DNA of 64,000 nucleotides from Dongia_A sp044226685 (lineage in GTDB: Bacteria > Pseudomonadota > Alphaproteobacteria > Dongiales > Dongiaceae): NCBI GenBank assembly GCA_044226685.1, contig JBGAGP010000004.1, positions 10,257 to 74,256 on the forward strand, read 5' to 3'. Positions 10,913 through 19,888 of this stretch are shown here, in pieces (the first letter of the stretch is position 1; each line of letters starts with the position of its first letter). Under the pieces are notes generated by a model. That model saw only the letters and a program-made list of their open reading frames with translations, ran no database searches and was not told the DNA's origin. Both the position numbers and the translations under genes were made by a program.

Positions 10913-12471
10913 GCCACCTTCACCACGGCCATCATTCCCGCGGCCATATGATAGAGGTGGTGGCAGTGCAGGAACCAGTCCCCTTTCGGCCCGGCGTCGA
11001 ACGCGATGGTCACCGGCGTGTGCGGCGGCACCATCACCGTGTCGCGCAACGCGCCGGAGAAGCGGCGTCCACCGAGGCCCACCACCTGGAAATGGTGGCC
11101 GTGCAGGTGCATGGGATGCCCCATGCTGGTGGGGTTCATGAAGGTCATCTCCACCCGCTCGCCTTGCGTCACGGTGAAGGGTTCGGCCTCGCCGGAGACG
11201 CGGCCGTTGATAGTCCAGCGATAGCCCGGCTCCTCGCCCAGCATGACCGGAAAGACCCTGTCGGCCTTACGCACAGCGAGCGGCTTCGTCGCCGCGAGGC
11301 GCCCCTCGAAGGTCAGGTCGAGGAGGCCCGCTGGCGCTTCCGCCGCCTCGGCGATGCGGACAACAGAGGCGCCAGGCGTCGCCAGCACGAGGCCGGTGCG
11401 GCGGGTCGAGGCCTCCACCTGCGCCAGCACCGGGAAGGCGCCCCCGCTCGCCGGAACCTCCACCAAAAGGTCGATGCGCTGGCCCTGGGCGAGGGGAAAG
11501 GCCTCCGCCTCCACCGGCGCGCAGGGCGTGCCGTCGACGGCGATGCAGCGGGGCTTCAGGCCGGGCACGGTGATGAAGAAGGCTGTGGCCGTGCCGCCAT
11601 TGATGATGCGCAGCCGCACCCGGCCGCCTTTCTCCACCCGCACGACGTCCGGATCGGCGAGGGTGCGGCGGTTGGCGAGGAAGGCGTCGTAGGCGACGTC
11701 ATTGGCGTGCGCCATGGGCATGCCGCCGCCCGGAGCGCCGGTTCCGGCCGTGCCCATGCTGTAGCCGGCGCTGCCCATCGCGCTGCCCGGCATGGCTCCG
11801 CCCACCGGAGCCATGCCGTTCATGGCGTGGCCCGCATGGTTCATGCCCGGCATCGCCATTCCCTGCATCGGCGCGCCCTGCGTTTCCATACCCTGCATCT
11901 GCTGGCCCATGGCGTGGCCACCTTGAGCACCCGCGCCGCCGAGCCCGGCCAGGATCTCCTCCGGGCTGCGGAAGGAGAAGTCGTGCAGCATCACCACCAC
12001 GTCCTGGACATCGCCCGCGTCCGCCTCGCGGGTGACGAGGGGCGCGGCGAGCAATTGCTGCTCGCTCAAAGTGTGGGAGTGCATCCAGTGGGTGCCCGGG
12101 GTAAGGCGGAAATCCACCTGATCGATGCCCCCGGGGGCGAGTTCGCCACCATTGGGACGGGCGCGGTCCTGATCCGGCGGGGCAAAGATCTGGCCGTGCC
12201 AGTGCATCACCGCAGGGCTCTGCGAGGCGTTGAGCACAGCGCCGGTGAGCCGGTCTCCCTCCTTGGCGAAGAGGCCCTCCCCGGAAGGGCCCTTCACGGC
12301 GAACACCTTCGCCGCCTTGCCGTTCACGTCGAGGGTGAGGCTTTCCACCGTGAGAAGCGGAGCCGCAAGGGCGCGCTGCCAGCCGCCGGAGAGGGCGAGG
12401 GCCCCGAGTGCCGCGCCACCGGCCAGGACGGCGCGGCGGGAGGGAACAGACTGGAACATGGGTCGGGTCAT
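10909..12471 (-). CDS. Multicopper oxidase, Tat-exported, with Met-rich insert
   Basis: A 520-residue periplasmic copper oxidase of the CopA/PcoA/CueO group, which oxidises Cu(I) to less toxic Cu(II). A twin-arginine signal (RRAVLAGGAALGALALSGG) starts the protein. All copper-ligand motifs are present: MHWHGQ, HWMHSHT, GHPMHLHGHHF and, near the C-terminus, WFLHCHHLYHMAAGM with the type-1 Cys and axial Met. A segment at about residues 185-245 is dominated by Met, Gly and Gln (MQGM, MPGM, MNGM repeats), a likely Cu(I) docking region. It is preceded by a 62-base gap to the small exported protein. Confidence 0.92.
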   Translation of the reverse strand: MTRPMFQSVPSRRAVLAGGAALGALALSGGWQRALAAPLLTVESLTLDVNGKAAKVFAVKGPSGEGLFAKEGDRLTGAVLNASQSPAVMHWHGQIFAPPDQDRARPNGGELAPGGIDQVDFRLTPGTHWMHSHTLSEQQLLAAPLVTREADAGDVQDVVVMLHDFSFRSPEEILAGLGGAGAQGGHAMGQQMQGMETQGAPMQGMAMPGMNHAGHAMNGMAPVGGAMPGSAMGSAGYSMGTAGTGAPGGGMPMAHANDVAYDAFLANRRTLADPDVVRVEKGGRVRLRIINGGTATAFFITVPGLKPRCIAVDGTPCAPVEAEAFPLAQGQRIDLLVEVPASGGAFPVLAQVEASTRRTGLVLATPGASVVRIAEAAEAPAGLLDLTFEGRLAATKPLAVRKADRVFPVMLGEEPGYRWTINGRVSGEAEPFTVTQGERVEMTFMNPTSMGHPMHLHGHHFQVVGLGGRRFSGALRDTVMVPPHTPVTIAFDAGPKGDWFLHCHHLYHMAAGMMAVVKVA

Positions 12472-12533
12472 GATCGGCCTCTTTGGCTCGTCGCCGGGCA
12501 GACGAGGCGAAGCGAAGGGGTTTCGGGCGGTCT

Positions 12534-12908
12534 TCAGTATTTGGCCTGGGCGGAGGTGCCGTCGGGCGCGGAGATCTGGACCACGCCCTTCACACCCTTT
12601 GGGACGGCAACCGCCGCCGTCCCGGCGAGCCGGTTGCCGCCGGCGGGCGAGAGGGGAAAGCGCTGGGCCTTGCCGTCCACCACGAGGATGGCATTGGCCT
12701 TGAAGCCGTCCGCTGGAACCGGCTTGTCGGCGCCATCGCTCAGATAGAGCGAGACGGCGGGGGTGCCGTCGGCCACCAGCTCCGCGTGGTAATGGCCGGC
12801 ATCCACCCGCACCCCACCATTTGCGCCCACGCCGGGCTCGTGGGCAAGGGCGGGCAGCGCAACCAGCGAAATGGCGAGGGCGGCCGGCAGAAGGCGGCGA
12901 AACATCAT
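12534..12908 (-). CDS. Small exported protein of a metal-efflux operon
   Basis: A 124-residue protein with a signal peptide (LLPAALAISLVALPALAHEPG). The mature part begins HEPGVGANGGVR and is predicted mostly beta, with an Ig-like look (AVSLYLSDGADKPV, VVQISAPDG). It has no cysteines. It starts 12 bases after the RND pump gene and is followed by the multicopper oxidase. The function is unknown. Its position and the leading His/Glu suggest a periplasmic accessory of metal efflux. Confidence 0.65.
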   Translation of the reverse strand: MMFRRLLPAALAISLVALPALAHEPGVGANGGVRVDAGHYHAELVADGTPAVSLYLSDGADKPVPADGFKANAILVVDGKAQRFPLSPAGGNRLAGTAAVAVPKGVKGVVQISAPDGTSAQAKY

Positions 12909-12920
12909 GACAGGCTCCGG

Positions 12921-15900
12921 TCAGAAGGCGTCCGCGCGGGCGGCGGCGGTGGAGGGGGCGGTCTCCCGCGCGGCTGCCACCAGCCGCTCCAGCGGGCGTC
13001 GGCCATGGCGCAGGACGAGGACGGGGGTGAGAACGGCGTCGAGCAGCGTGGCACTGACCAGGCCGCCGAAAATGGTGATGGCGACGGGGTGGAGGATCTC
13101 CTTGCCCGGAACCTCGGCCCCGCTCATGAGCGGCAGCAAAGCGATGCCGGCGGACGCGGCTGTCATCAGCACCGGCGTCAGCCGCTCCAGGCTACCGCGC
13201 ATCACCAGAGCGGGGCCGAACGCCATGCCCTCGGCGATGGCGAGATTGATGATGTGGCTGACCTTCAGGATGCCGTTGCGCGCGGCGATGCCGGTGAGCG
13301 TCACGAAACCGATCATGCTGGCCACCGACAGGGGCTGCCCGGCGATCCACAGCGCCACCACCGCGCCGATGAGCGCCAGCGGCACGCTCCCCATGATGAT
13401 GGCGGCGAACAGCGCCGAGCGGTAGCGGCTGTAGAGGAGCGCGAAAACGAGCAGCGCCGACACTGCGGACAGGCCGCCGATGGTGCGCATGGATTGCTCC
13501 TGTGCGGCGAAGGTGCCCTCGAGGCTCGCGGAGATGCCGGCCGGCAGTACGATCGCCGCGATCACTTCACGCATGTCGGCCACCACCGCCGCCACGTCGC
13601 GCCCGCCGGCGGTGTTGGCCAGCACGACAATGCGCCGGCGCCCGCCCTCGCGCAGGATCTGGTTCGGCCCGTCGGTCTCCTTCACCTCCGCGACCTGCGA
13701 GAGCGGCACCCAGCCCGCAGGCGTCTCGATGAGAAGGCCGGAGAGGCCCTGCGTGGTGCGGGCCGCATCGGGCAGGCGGACCACCACGTCGAAGCGCCGC
13801 GCGCCGTCCACGAGGCGGGAGACCACGCGACCGTTGGACAGCCGCTCCAGCGCGTCCGTCACCTGCGCGGGCTGGAGGCCGTAGAGGGCGGCGCGGCCAT
13901 AATCCACGCGCACCGTCACTTCCGGCACGCGCACCTGCCGCTCCACCTGGAGGTCGGCGAGGCCGGGAATGCCGGCGAGGCGCCCCCGCAGATCTTCCGC
14001 CGTGGTGCGCAGGGTATCGAGGTCGTCGCCGAACAGCTTCAGGGCGATCTCGGCCCGCACGCCGGAGAGCATGTGGTCCAGCCGATGGGAGATGGGCTGG
14101 CCCAGGTTGAAGGCGGCCGGCAGCACCGAGAGGCGGTCGCGGATGTCCGCGGTGATCTCGGCGCGGCTGCGGGCGGAGGGTCCGAGATCCACCTCGATCT
14201 CGGAGGCATGGACGCCCTCGGCGTGTTCGTCGAGCTCGGCCCGGCCGGTGCGACGGCCCACCGCCTTCACCTCCGGCACGTCCAGGATGAGCTTTTCGGC
14301 GACAAGGCCCATGCGATGGCTCTCGGCGAGGGAAAGGCCCGGCCGGAAGGACATGGAGATGGTGAGCGAGCCCTCGTTGAATGGCGGCAGGAAGGCGCGC
14401 GGCAGGCCCACGGCCGCCGCCACCGCCGCGACGAAGAGCAGCGCGGCGGCGCCCATCACGAGGCGCTGGTGGCGGAAGGCGGCGGCGAGCAGGCCGGCGT
14501 ATCCGCGCTTCAGACCCCGCACCAGCAAGCTCTCGCGCTCCACATGGCGGCTGAGCGCGGGGAGCAGGTAAAAGGCGAGCACCGGCGTGAGCGTGACGGA
14601 GGTGGCAAGGCTCGCAAGGATCGAGACGATATAGGCCTGCCCGAGCGGCGCGAACAGCCGTCCCTCGATGCCCGGCAACGCGAACAAGGGCACGAACACC
14701 AGCACGATGATGAGCGTGGCGTAGACGATGCCCGAGCGCACCTCCCGGCTTGCCGCCACCACCACGTCGAATACCGGCCGCGGCGCCGCGGCGGCGGCGT
14801 TCTCGCGCAGGCGGCGGAAGATGTTCTCCACGTCTACCACAGCGTCATCCACCAGTTCGCCGATGGCGATGGCGAGGCCGCCCAGCGTCATGGTGTTGAT
14901 GGAGAGGCCGAAGGCGTGGAACACGATGGCCGTGGCGAGGATCGACACCGGAATGGCGGTGAGCGAGATGAAGGTGGTGCGCCAGTTGACGAGGAACGCG
15001 AACAGCACCACGGCCACCACCGCCATGGCCTCCAGCAGCACCTTTTCCACGTTGCCGATGGAGGCGGCGATGAAGTCGGCCTGCCGGAACACCGGCGGCG
15101 AAATGCGGATGCCGTCGGGCAGCGTGCGGTTCAGGTCGTTGACCGCGTCCTCCACCTCGCGGGAGAGGGCGATCGTGTCCACCTCCGGCTGCTTCTCCAC
15201 CGAGACGATCACCGCCGGCCGGCCCCTGTAGCCGGCATCGCCCCGCTTCATGCGGGCCGCGTAATCCACCTGCGCCACCTGGTGCAGGAAGACGGTGCCG
15301 CCGGCGGGGCGGGGCAGCACCAGCCCCTTCAGGTCGTCGAGGCTGAGGGTCCGGCCGATGTTGCGGATCAGAAACTCGCGCCCGCCATGGTCGGCGAAGC
15401 CGCCGCCGGAATTGGTGCCGAACTGCCCCACCGCCTTTTCCAGCGCATCGAGGGAGATGCCATGGGCGCGCATGGCCGCAGGGTCCGGCGAAACGCGGAA
15501 CTGCCGCACTTCCCCGCCCATGGGGATGACCTGCGCGATGCCGGGAATGGCGAGCAGGCGCGGGCGGATGATGAAATCCGCCGCCTCGCGCACCGCCATG
15601 GGGGACGCAGTGTCGCTCGTCACCGCGAACATCAGGATCTGCCCCATGATGGAGCTGATGGGCCCCATCTGCGGGGCAACGTTCGCCGGTAGCCGGTCCC
15701 GCACCAGAGCGATGCGCTCGGCGATCTGCTGGCGGTCGCGGAAGATGTCGGTGCCGAAATCAAACTCCACATAGAGGACGGAGAGCCCCACCCCCGAGAC
15801 CGAGCGCAGGCGGATGAGGCCCGGAAGGCCGTTCATGGCCGTCTCCAGCGGGAAGGTGACGAGCTGTTCCACCTCGGCCGGGGCAAGGCCCTCCGCCTCG

Positions 15901-16052
15901 GTCATGATGGTGACGGTGGGCCGGTTGAGGTCGGGCAGCACATCCACCGGCAGGCGGGTGACCGCAAAGGTGCCGGTGAGCACCAGCACGAGGGACAGCG
16001 CCAGCACCAGCAGGCGGTTTTTGAGGGACTGGGTGACGAGGAAGCTGAACAT
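12921..16052 (-). CDS. Heavy-metal RND efflux pump (CusA/CzcA family)
   Basis: A 1043-residue inner-membrane proton antiporter that expels metal ions from periplasm or cytoplasm. Length, twelve helices and two large periplasmic loops match HME-RND pumps. The helix-4 proton-relay motif reads IGELVDDAVVDVENIFRRL, with acidic pairs at about residues 402-403 and 407-409. This differs from the single-Asp form of CusA and from the DFG form of CzcA, so the ion (Cu, Ag, Ni, Co or Zn) cannot be fixed. It starts nine bases after the adaptor gene. No TolC-like outer-membrane factor accompanies it. Confidence 0.9.
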   Translation of the reverse strand: MFSFLVTQSLKNRLLVLALSLVLVLTGTFAVTRLPVDVLPDLNRPTVTIMTEAEGLAPAEVEQLVTFPLETAMNGLPGLIRLRSVSGVGLSVLYVEFDFGTDIFRDRQQIAERIALVRDRLPANVAPQMGPISSIMGQILMFAVTSDTASPMAVREAADFIIRPRLLAIPGIAQVIPMGGEVRQFRVSPDPAAMRAHGISLDALEKAVGQFGTNSGGGFADHGGREFLIRNIGRTLSLDDLKGLVLPRPAGGTVFLHQVAQVDYAARMKRGDAGYRGRPAVIVSVEKQPEVDTIALSREVEDAVNDLNRTLPDGIRISPPVFRQADFIAASIGNVEKVLLEAMAVVAVVLFAFLVNWRTTFISLTAIPVSILATAIVFHAFGLSINTMTLGGLAIAIGELVDDAVVDVENIFRRLRENAAAAAPRPVFDVVVAASREVRSGIVYATLIIVLVFVPLFALPGIEGRLFAPLGQAYIVSILASLATSVTLTPVLAFYLLPALSRHVERESLLVRGLKRGYAGLLAAAFRHQRLVMGAAALLFVAAVAAAVGLPRAFLPPFNEGSLTISMSFRPGLSLAESHRMGLVAEKLILDVPEVKAVGRRTGRAELDEHAEGVHASEIEVDLGPSARSRAEITADIRDRLSVLPAAFNLGQPISHRLDHMLSGVRAEIALKLFGDDLDTLRTTAEDLRGRLAGIPGLADLQVERQVRVPEVTVRVDYGRAALYGLQPAQVTDALERLSNGRVVSRLVDGARRFDVVVRLPDAARTTQGLSGLLIETPAGWVPLSQVAEVKETDGPNQILREGGRRRIVVLANTAGGRDVAAVVADMREVIAAIVLPAGISASLEGTFAAQEQSMRTIGGLSAVSALLVFALLYSRYRSALFAAIIMGSVPLALIGAVVALWIAGQPLSVASMIGFVTLTGIAARNGILKVSHIINLAIAEGMAFGPALVMRGSLERLTPVLMTAASAGIALLPLMSGAEVPGKEILHPVAITIFGGLVSATLLDAVLTPVLVLRHGRRPLERLVAAARETAPSTAAARADAF

Positions 16053-16061
16053 CGGCCGGCC

Positions 16062-17714
16062 TCAGCGGATCTGGTCGATGAGTTCGGCACCCTCGGTGAC
16101 CACGCGGCGATCGGGCGGCAGGCCGGCCACCACCAGCACGCGGCCGGCATCGAGGGGTTCCGTCCTCACGTCGCGCGCAACGAAGCGCTCGGCGCTGACA
16201 TGTTCGTAGACGATGGCCTGACCGTTCGCCCCGCGCACCACCGCCGTGCGGGGGATGGCGATGCCCGTGCGCGGGGCGCCGGCCTCCGCGAGGACCGTGA
16301 GAAACTGACCGGGGCGTAGCCCCTCAACACCCCCGGTGACGGAAAACTGCAGCGGAAGGGTCTGGCTGCGGTCGGACATCCCGGCGCCAAGGAAGGCGAG
16401 CGTGACGGAACGGCCATCGGGCAGCCGGCCTGAAGCGCCTGACCTGCCGACATCCGGCGAGAAACCCAGCGCTTCCACCCACAGCCGATCCGGGTCGATG
16501 ATGCGAAACACCACCGTGTTCGGGTCCGCCATCTGCCCGGCCACCGCGTCCGAGGTGGCGATGACGCCGGCAACGGGCGCGCGCAGCGCCTCCGGCTCGC
16601 GCTGCACCCGCTCCAGCGTGGCGCGGCGGGTCTGGAGGCCCTTCAGTTCAATCTCCGTCTCCTCCACCTCGCGGCGGGTGACGGCATTCTGGATGGCGGA
16701 CAGGCGCTCATAGCGGCGCTTCACGATGGCGATCTGCTGGTCCAGCTCAAAGCCCTGCTGCTCCAGGTCCTTGAGGTCCGAGGCGCCGATGGGCGGGTGG
16801 ACGTAGGCGAGGATGTCGCCCGCCGCGACCCTCGCGCCGAGCGGCCAGAAGCCGCCCAGCGGCGGCGCGATGCGCCCGCCCACCGCCGTCTGTACGAGGC
16901 CGCTGGCATTGGCATCCGGCACCACGCGTCCGGGCAATTCCACGACACCGACGTGGCTGGCTGACGCGGTGACGATGGTGCGCACGCCGAGGATGCGCTG
17001 GCTCGGCTTCGGCAGGATTACCGAGCCGTCGGGCAGGCGCTGGGCGGCATCGCGGACGGGAGGCTTCGGCGTGTCCGCGGCTCGTGCGCCCTGCGGTGCT
17101 CCGGCGAGCGTGACGCCGAGTGTTCCGAGGACGAGGAGGGCGCCCGCCCGCCGCCGGGACATGACGAGCGCCCCCGCTAGAAAGCCGATGAGAAGACCCG
17201 CCAGAGCGCCCACCGGCAGGCCGCCGAACTGCGCCAGCGCCGCAGGCGCTGGCGTCTGCGTGTCGGATGATGCTGCCGCGGCGGGAACGGTCAAAGTACC
17301 GGCGAGCACGTCTACCGTATCGCCTGCCGTGACGGTGAAGGCGAGGTCGTGCGCGCCCGGCCTCGCGGCGAACGGCGCCGGCACCACATAGGTGCCGGGC
17401 GCCACGGGTTTCGCGGCCTGCGAGCCTTCGGGCGTGTCCATTTCGATGGTCGCGCCGTCCACCGGCGCATTGTCTGCGAAGCGGTCGAGGTGGAGGGTGA
17501 GCGTGCCGTCGCGCAGCACCGCCACCAGCTCGAAATTGGCGGAAACCGCCTCGGCGCGGGGGGCGAGGGTCGTTACCTGGGGCGTGGCGGGCGCACCGTG
17601 GTCATGGCCCTCGTGCGCCCTCGCGCCCGTCGCCAGCACGAGGCCGGCGAGCCCGAGGCCGACGAGAAGGCCGCACGGACCAAGGCTCTCCCTCCGCACC
17701 AAATGGCATGCCAT
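16062..17714 (-). CDS. RND periplasmic adaptor (membrane fusion protein) with extra N-terminal domain
   Basis: A 550-residue adaptor of the CusB/CzcB type linking the RND pump to an outer-membrane channel. Residues from about 205 onward are canonical: a barrel-sandwich part (VELPGRVVPDANASG), a helical hairpin (DLEQQGFELDQQIAIVKRRYERL, shown here in part), and the second lipoyl half LRAPVAGVIATSDAVAGQ. Before it lies an unusual extension: a signal segment, a His-rich start (HEGHDHG), a beta-rich domain and a second transmembrane helix (GALAGLLIGFLAGALVMSRRR) at about 155-175. The kinase gene upstream ends 78 bases before it. Confidence 0.85.
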   Translation of the reverse strand: MACHLVRRESLGPCGLLVGLGLAGLVLATGARAHEGHDHGAPATPQVTTLAPRAEAVSANFELVAVLRDGTLTLHLDRFADNAPVDGATIEMDTPEGSQAAKPVAPGTYVVPAPFAARPGAHDLAFTVTAGDTVDVLAGTLTVPAAAASSDTQTPAPAALAQFGGLPVGALAGLLIGFLAGALVMSRRRAGALLVLGTLGVTLAGAPQGARAADTPKPPVRDAAQRLPDGSVILPKPSQRILGVRTIVTASASHVGVVELPGRVVPDANASGLVQTAVGGRIAPPLGGFWPLGARVAAGDILAYVHPPIGASDLKDLEQQGFELDQQIAIVKRRYERLSAIQNAVTRREVEETEIELKGLQTRRATLERVQREPEALRAPVAGVIATSDAVAGQMADPNTVVFRIIDPDRLWVEALGFSPDVGRSGASGRLPDGRSVTLAFLGAGMSDRSQTLPLQFSVTGGVEGLRPGQFLTVLAEAGAPRTGIAIPRTAVVRGANGQAIVYEHVSAERFVARDVRTEPLDAGRVLVVAGLPPDRRVVTEGAELIDQIR

Positions 17715-17792
17715 GCTTCAACCCGTCCGTTGGTAAATCCGGTACGGGAGCCAGATAGCGCACGGGGTGTCACGCCGCGTATCGCTTCTGTA

Positions 17793-19115
17793 TCAGTTTG
17801 TTTCAGCAAGGCCCCGGGGCAGGCGCACAGTCGCGACCAGCTCGCCGCCTTCGCCATTGGCGAGGGTCAGCGTGCCGCCATGGACGGCTGCCACCGCGCG
17901 GGCAATGGAGAGGCCGAGTCCCACCCCGCCGGTGGAGCGGCTGCGGGAGGATTCGAGCCGGACGAAGGGTTCGAGCACGGCGGTCAGCTGCGCCTCCGGA
18001 ATGCCGGGGCCCTCGTCCCGCACCGTCAGCACGGCCTCGCCCCCCTCCTCCGCGAGCACGACATGCGCGGCGCCGCCATAGAGAATGGCATTCTCCAGCA
18101 GGTTCGACACCATCCGCTTCAGGCTGACGAGGCGGCCCGCCACCACCAAGTGCGGCGGGGCGGCAAGATCGGCGGCGCGGCCCCGGTCACGGGCGTCGTC
18201 CACCAGCGTCTCCACCAGCGCCACCAGGTCGAGCGGGCGCACCGGCTCCTCGCTGGCCTCGCCACGCAGGTAGGAGAGGGTAGCGTCCACCATCTGCTCC
18301 ATCTCCGCCACGTCCGCCGCCATGGCCGCGCGCAGGACGGGATCGGCCACATCCTCCATGCGGAAACGCAGGCGCGTCATGGGCGTGCGCAGGTCGTGGG
18401 AGACTGCGGCGAGGGCCTGGGTGCGCCGCTCCATCAGCTCGGCGATGCGGGCCTGCATGCCGTTGAAGGCGTGGGCCAGCTCCCGCACCTCCTTGGGGCC
18501 TGTCTCCGGGAGCCGCGCGAGAGGGGCGGCCGGAGGCAAGGTCGCGACGGTCCGCGCCATGGCCCTGAGCGGCCGCGTCAGCCAGGCGGCGATGGCCAGC
18601 GACAGCAGCAGCACGCCCGTCGCCATGAGCGTGGTGGACAGAAACGACCCGTGCGTGCCGGTCGCCGGCGGGACGGAGGCGAACAGGCGGGCATTCAGCC
18701 AGCTGCCGTCCGGAAGGCGCACGGCGACGAGGCTGAGGTGCGGGTCGGTGCCCGCGCCCACCAGCACATCCTGCGGCCCGAGGTCGGGCGCCAGCGTGCG
18801 CACGTCGTCGGCGAGGCGCTGCCATCCCTCCACGGCATGGGAGCCGGGCGCAGCCATGGCCTCCCGGCTCCAGTGCGCGTCGATGGCGCCGCCGGACAGC
18901 TCATGGGCCACATCCTCCCGCTTTTCCGGCGCCGCCGCCGCGAGCGACCGGCGGAACGCGACGATCTGGTCGGCGAGGCGGATGGCATGGGCCGCATGGC
19001 GCTCGCGCTCCATGGCGTGCTCGTAGGTCCACAAGCTCAGCACATGCACGACGACGATGCCCAGCACCGCCACCACGGCGGTGCGCACGGCGAGGCTGTC
19101 CATGGCGCGGATCAC
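17793..19115 (-). CDS. Sensor histidine kinase, metal-cluster two-component system
   Basis: A 440-residue membrane kinase. An N-terminal helix (VVAVLGIVVVHVLSLW) and a second near residue 170 enclose a periplasmic sensor of about 130 residues. A HAMP linker follows, then the phospho-acceptor box AVSHDLRTPMTRLRFRME (His near 238), an N box with ENAILYGG, and G boxes DEGPGIPEA and GGVGLGLSIARAV. It overlaps its response regulator by four bases. Location in front of the RND operon suggests a CusS-like role, but the signal is not known. Confidence 0.88.
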   Translation of the reverse strand: MIRAMDSLAVRTAVVAVLGIVVVHVLSLWTYEHAMERERHAAHAIRLADQIVAFRRSLAAAAPEKREDVAHELSGGAIDAHWSREAMAAPGSHAVEGWQRLADDVRTLAPDLGPQDVLVGAGTDPHLSLVAVRLPDGSWLNARLFASVPPATGTHGSFLSTTLMATGVLLLSLAIAAWLTRPLRAMARTVATLPPAAPLARLPETGPKEVRELAHAFNGMQARIAELMERRTQALAAVSHDLRTPMTRLRFRMEDVADPVLRAAMAADVAEMEQMVDATLSYLRGEASEEPVRPLDLVALVETLVDDARDRGRAADLAAPPHLVVAGRLVSLKRMVSNLLENAILYGGAAHVVLAEEGGEAVLTVRDEGPGIPEAQLTAVLEPFVRLESSRSRSTGGVGLGLSIARAVAAVHGGTLTLANGEGGELVATVRLPRGLAETN

Positions 19116-19882
19116 GAGCGCTCCACCTCCGGAGCGAAGAAATAGCCGGCGCCGCGCACGGTCTTCACCATCTCGGGTCCGCCATGGGACTCGAGCTTCT
19201 TGCGCAGCCGGCTGACCTGGATGTCGATGGCGCGGTCGAAGCCTGTGGCGGTGCGGTTCTTGGCGGCGTCCATCAGCTGGTCGCGGGTCAGCACCCTTTG
19301 GGGGTGTTCGAGAAAGGTCAGGAGCAGGTCGTATTCGCCAGTGGAGAGATCCACCACGACCCCTTCAGGATTGGTCAGCTCCCGCCGGCGGGTGTCGAGC
19401 GTCCAGCCGGAAAAGGCGAGCAGCGTGCCCGCGGCGGCCGTCGCACCGCCTGAAGGCCGCATCCGCCGCAGCACCGCATGGATGCGCGCGAGCAGCTCCC
19501 GCGGATTGAACGGCTTCGCCAGATAGTCGTCCGCGCCGAGCTCCAGCCCGACGATCCGGTCCACGTCGCTGCCGCGCGCGGTGAGCATGATGATGGGCAC
19601 GTTTGAGGTGCGGCGGATGTCCCGGCACAAATCGAGCCCGCTCACGCCGGGCAGCATGACGTCGAGGATGACGAGGTCCACGGGGCCTGTCGCCATGATC
19701 TCCCGCATCTCGCGGGCATCCTGCGCCGCAGTGACCTTGTGCCCGTGCTCGCGCAGGAACTTGCCGGCGAGGCGTCGGATCTCGGCATCGTCGTCGACAA
19801 TCAGGATATGGCCTTCGGGGGACACGGGGTGACGGACTCCTGAAAGGCAGTCCTGCGCGCGCGACTGCTGCTCCACGGACAA
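19112..19882 (-). CDS. OmpR-family response regulator, metal cluster
   Basis: A 256-residue two-domain regulator. The receiver has ILIVDDDAEI, the phospho-acceptor Asp in VDLVILDVMLPGVSG (near residue 72) and KPFNPRELLARI. The C-terminal winged helix ends in DIQVSRLRKKLE and TVRGAGYFF. The chosen Met gives about 25 residues before the receiver, so a downstream start is possible. It begins six bases after the rcnA stop and overlaps its kinase, so a single transcript from rcnR onward is plausible. The likely target is the RND/oxidase run. Confidence 0.88.
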   Translation of the reverse strand: MSVEQQSRAQDCLSGVRHPVSPEGHILIVDDDAEIRRLAGKFLREHGHKVTAAQDAREMREIMATGPVDLVILDVMLPGVSGLDLCRDIRRTSNVPIIMLTARGSDVDRIVGLELGADDYLAKPFNPRELLARIHAVLRRMRPSGGATAAAGTLLAFSGWTLDTRRRELTNPEGVVVDLSTGEYDLLLTFLEHPQRVLTRDQLMDAAKNRTATGFDRAIDIQVSRLRKKLESHGGPEMVKTVRGAGYFFAPEVERS

Positions 19883-19888
19883 GCCCTT

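Noticed and set aside
12483..15692. A very long open frame (over 1000 codons) on the plus strand opposite the RND pump gene
   Set aside because: It is an antisense shadow of GC-rich coding DNA; its product is a low-complexity His/Arg/Gly-rich string with no family match, while the minus strand encodes a textbook RND pump.
17349..19145. Long plus-strand frame opposite the kinase and adaptor genes
   Set aside because: Same kind of antisense shadow; composition is unlike any protein and both opposing genes are certain.
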